DNA of 6,937 nt. It comes from JAGLHV01 sp023132075 [NCBI: bacterium] (GTDB lineage Bacteria; CBDUZB01; JAGLHV01). The notes below the pieces were generated by a model. That model was not told the origin of the DNA and did no database searches. It saw nothing but the letters and a program-made list of their open reading frames with translations. The position numbers were made by a program, and so were the translations under genes. The number at the start of each line of letters is the position of its first letter. The first letter of the stretch is position 1. Location of the stretch: assembly GCA_023132075.1 (NCBI GenBank), contig JAGLYT010000083.1:1-6937 (forward strand), given 5' to 3'. Positions 4,908 through 6,937 of this stretch are shown piece by piece.

Positions 4908-6937
4908 ATGACAAATAAAAAGTTATATCTTGTAGACGGAAATGCATATTTCTATAGAGCTTATTATGCTCTTCCTCCCTTGGTTAATTCTCAGGGGCTT
5001 CCGGTTAATGCGGTTTATGGGTTTACCAGAATGATGCTAAAAATTATACAACAGGAAAATCCATATTATTTAGGTGTTTGTTTTGATTCTCCGCAGCCAA
5101 CTTTTAGACACAAAGAATATGCTGAATATAAAGCAAACCGTTCTGCAATGCCGGAAGATTTAAAAATACAAATTCCTTCATGTAAAAGAGTAATAGAATC
5201 TTTAAGTATTCCCTTTTTCCAAAAGGAAGGGTATGAAGCAGATGATTTGATTGCAACTATTGCCGGGAAAGCGGAAAGAGAGGGGATAGAAACAGTTATA
5301 ATAAGCAATGATAAGGATATGCTGCAATTGGTAAACGAAAAGATAACTGTCTTGGATGAGCTTAAAAATATTGTATATGATTATGAAAAGGTGAAACAGA
5401 CTTTAGGAATAGAGCCTGGACAAATAGTAGATTTTATGGGATTGGCAGGAGATTCCGTAGATAATATTCCCGGTATTCCGGGAATCGGAAACAAAACAGC
5501 AGTTAAATTGATTCAGAAATATGGAACAATAGAAAATGTAAAAAATAACCTGCTGGAACTTAAAGGGAAAATTAAAGAGAAAATAGGGGATTTTTTCCCA
5601 ATGGCGGAAATGAGCAGGGGATTGGCTACTCTGGTAAAAAATGTTCCCATAAATATGGAGATTTCTGCTTGTAAATTTGAAGAAATCGAAAGGGAAAAGT
5701 TTTTAAAAATATTAAAAGAATTTGAGTTTAAAAATTTAATCTCAGAATGGATGCCCGAGGAAAAAGGTATTTCGGATAATTATCAGATTATTACCGGGGA
5801 AAAAGAGTTTGAAAGGATATTGAAAAAATTTTGTGAATCAAAAAAGGTTTTCTTCAAGATACAAACAACAGATTCTTCTCCTTTAACTGCGCAGATAGTA
5901 AGTTTTGTTTTTACATTTGAAGACGGAGAATCAGTTTATTTGCCTCTGGCTCATAATTATGATGCTTGTCCCGGGCAGTTAAAAGCTGATTATGTTTTAG
6001 CAAAACTAAAATTAATTTTTGAGAATGAAAAGATTAAAAAATGCGGTCAGGATTTAAAGTTTAGTTTCATTGTTTTAAAACAACAAGGAATCAATCTTTG
6101 CGGGATAGATTTTGATGTAATGGTGGCTGCTTATTTACTCAATCCTTCTAAGCAAAAGTATCCGTTGGAAAACATAATACTGGAGTATTTAGATGTCAAA
6201 ACGACAACAATTACGGATTTAATCAAAAAAGAAAAAAAAGGGGTTTCAAAAATAAACATAGACAAAATTGCCCTTTTGGCCTGCAGAGATACTAAACTTA
6301 TAATGCAGTTAACAGAAATTTTGAATTTTCAATTAAAGAAAAAAGAGCTAGATAAACTCTTTTACCAAATTGAAATACCTTTACTTAAAATACTGGCAAA
6401 AATGCAAATGGAAGGGATTCTTCTGGATAGTGATTATCTTAAAGAAATACAGGTGGAGTTAGAAAATAAAATTGAAAAATTAAAAAAGGAGGTGTATGCT
6501 CAAAGCGGTGAAGAGTTTAATATAAATTCTCCGAAACAGTTAAGTATTATTTTATTTGAAAAATTGAAGTTGCCGATTATAAAAAAGACTAAAACGGGAG
6601 CTTCTACCTCAGAAGATATTTTAAAAAAACTTTCTTTTTCACATAAATTGCCTGTATTGATTTTGAAATATAGGGAATTACAAAAATTAAAATCTACCTA
6701 TGTTGATGGATTATTGAAATTAGTAGACTCAAAAACCAGGCGTATTCATTCTTCTTTTAATCAAACAATTACAGCAACGGGAAGGCTTTCTTCTTCTGAT
6801 CCCAATTTGCAAAATATTCCTGTCCGTACGAAGATGGGAAAAGCAATCAGAAAAGCTTTTATTTCTAAAAAAGGGTGGGTTTTGGTATCCTTAGATTATT
6901 CACAAATAGATTTAAGAGTTCTGGCTCATTTTTCAAA
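4908..6937 (+). CDS. polA: DNA polymerase I (3' end beyond the window)
   Basis: 676 complete codons run open to the window edge. Pol I fills gaps and removes Okazaki primers. The 5' nuclease domain (about 1-285) is intact: LVDGNAYFYRAYYALP (8-23), FDSPQPTFRHKEY (59-71), EADDLIAT (110-117), SNDKDMLQL (133-141) and GDSVDNIPGIPGIGNKTA (181-198). The 3'-5' exonuclease region (about 292-480) keeps its fold-level sequence but has lost most catalytic acids, as in Taq and Bacillus Pol I. The polymerase domain then begins, with TATGRLSSSDPNLQNIP (622-638) and motif A DYSQIDLRVLAHFS (663-676), where the usual Glu of DYSQIELR is Asp. Motifs B (O-helix) and C lie past the edge. The ATG at 4908 has a close GGAA. 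An in-frame TTG at 4899, 8 bases after AGGGG (4886-4890), would add three residues and is an alternative start. Confidence 0.95.
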   Translation, partial: MTNKKLYLVDGNAYFYRAYYALPPLVNSQGLPVNAVYGFTRMMLKIIQQENPYYLGVCFDSPQPTFRHKEYAEYKANRSAMPEDLKIQIPSCKRVIESLSIPFFQKEGYEADDLIATIAGKAEREGIETVIISNDKDMLQLVNEKITVLDELKNIVYDYEKVKQTLGIEPGQIVDFMGLAGDSVDNIPGIPGIGNKTAVKLIQKYGTIENVKNNLLELKGKIKEKIGDFFPMAEMSRGLATLVKNVPINMEISACKFEEIEREKFLKILKEFEFKNLISEWMPEEKGISDNYQIITGEKEFERILKKFCESKKVFFKIQTTDSSPLTAQIVSFVFTFEDGESVYLPLAHNYDACPGQLKADYVLAKLKLIFENEKIKKCGQDLKFSFIVLKQQGINLCGIDFDVMVAAYLLNPSKQKYPLENIILEYLDVKTTTITDLIKKEKKGVSKINIDKIALLACRDTKLIMQLTEILNFQLKKKELDKLFYQIEIPLLKILAKMQMEGILLDSDYLKEIQVELENKIEKLKKEVYAQSGEEFNINSPKQLSIILFEKLKLPIIKKTKTGASTSEDILKKLSFSHKLPVLILKYRELQKLKSTYVDGLLKLVDSKTRRIHSSFNQTITATGRLSSSDPNLQNIPVRTKMGKAIRKAFISKKGWVLVSLDYSQIDLRVLAHFS

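Overview
This is an AT-rich bacterial window with five clear protein genes, all on the + strand, plus what may be the last 17 codons of a sixth at the left edge. I saw no RNA gene, insertion sequence, CRISPR array or convincing terminator. Base composition is uniform, so nothing looks recently transferred. An MshEN-type domain, a DUF4388 (PatA N-terminal) protein, a Crp/Fnr regulator and a Pol I with a decayed proofreading domain together fit an AT-rich, probably uncultivated bacterial lineage. The sequence alone does not fix the phylum.

Layout. Positions 1-54 are open in frame 1 and could be the C-terminus of an upstream gene. At 155-1639 is the most unusual gene: an MshEN/GspE-N domain fused to a complete DnaA-type AAA+ ATPase. 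The DnaA DNA-binding domain IV is absent and a short helical tail takes its place. At 1726-2475, 86 bases on, is a DUF4388 protein starting at GTG. A 223-base gap holding a tentative promoter leads to tldD (2699-4135). Then come a Crp/Fnr-family regulator (4207-4887; the Shine-Dalgarno position argues for this start over the ATG at 4195) and, 20 bases later, polA (4908 to the window edge, 3' end missing).

How they may work together. The first two genes look like a small regulatory module. Both carry tandem 24-residue helical repeats with a 5-residue spacer, the layout of the c-di-GMP-binding MshEN domain, although most of the key RLG residues are altered. The first gene adds a DnaA-like nucleotide switch that cannot contact DnaA boxes through domain IV. 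A role in regulating DnaA, or in polarity or surface behaviour, is possible but is inference only. The other three genes are more ordinary: a TldD protease subunit without its TldE partner in view, a one-component transcription factor, and DNA polymerase I. The polymerase has lost most 3'-5' exonuclease catalytic residues and has Asp in place of the usual Glu in motif A (DYSQIDLR).
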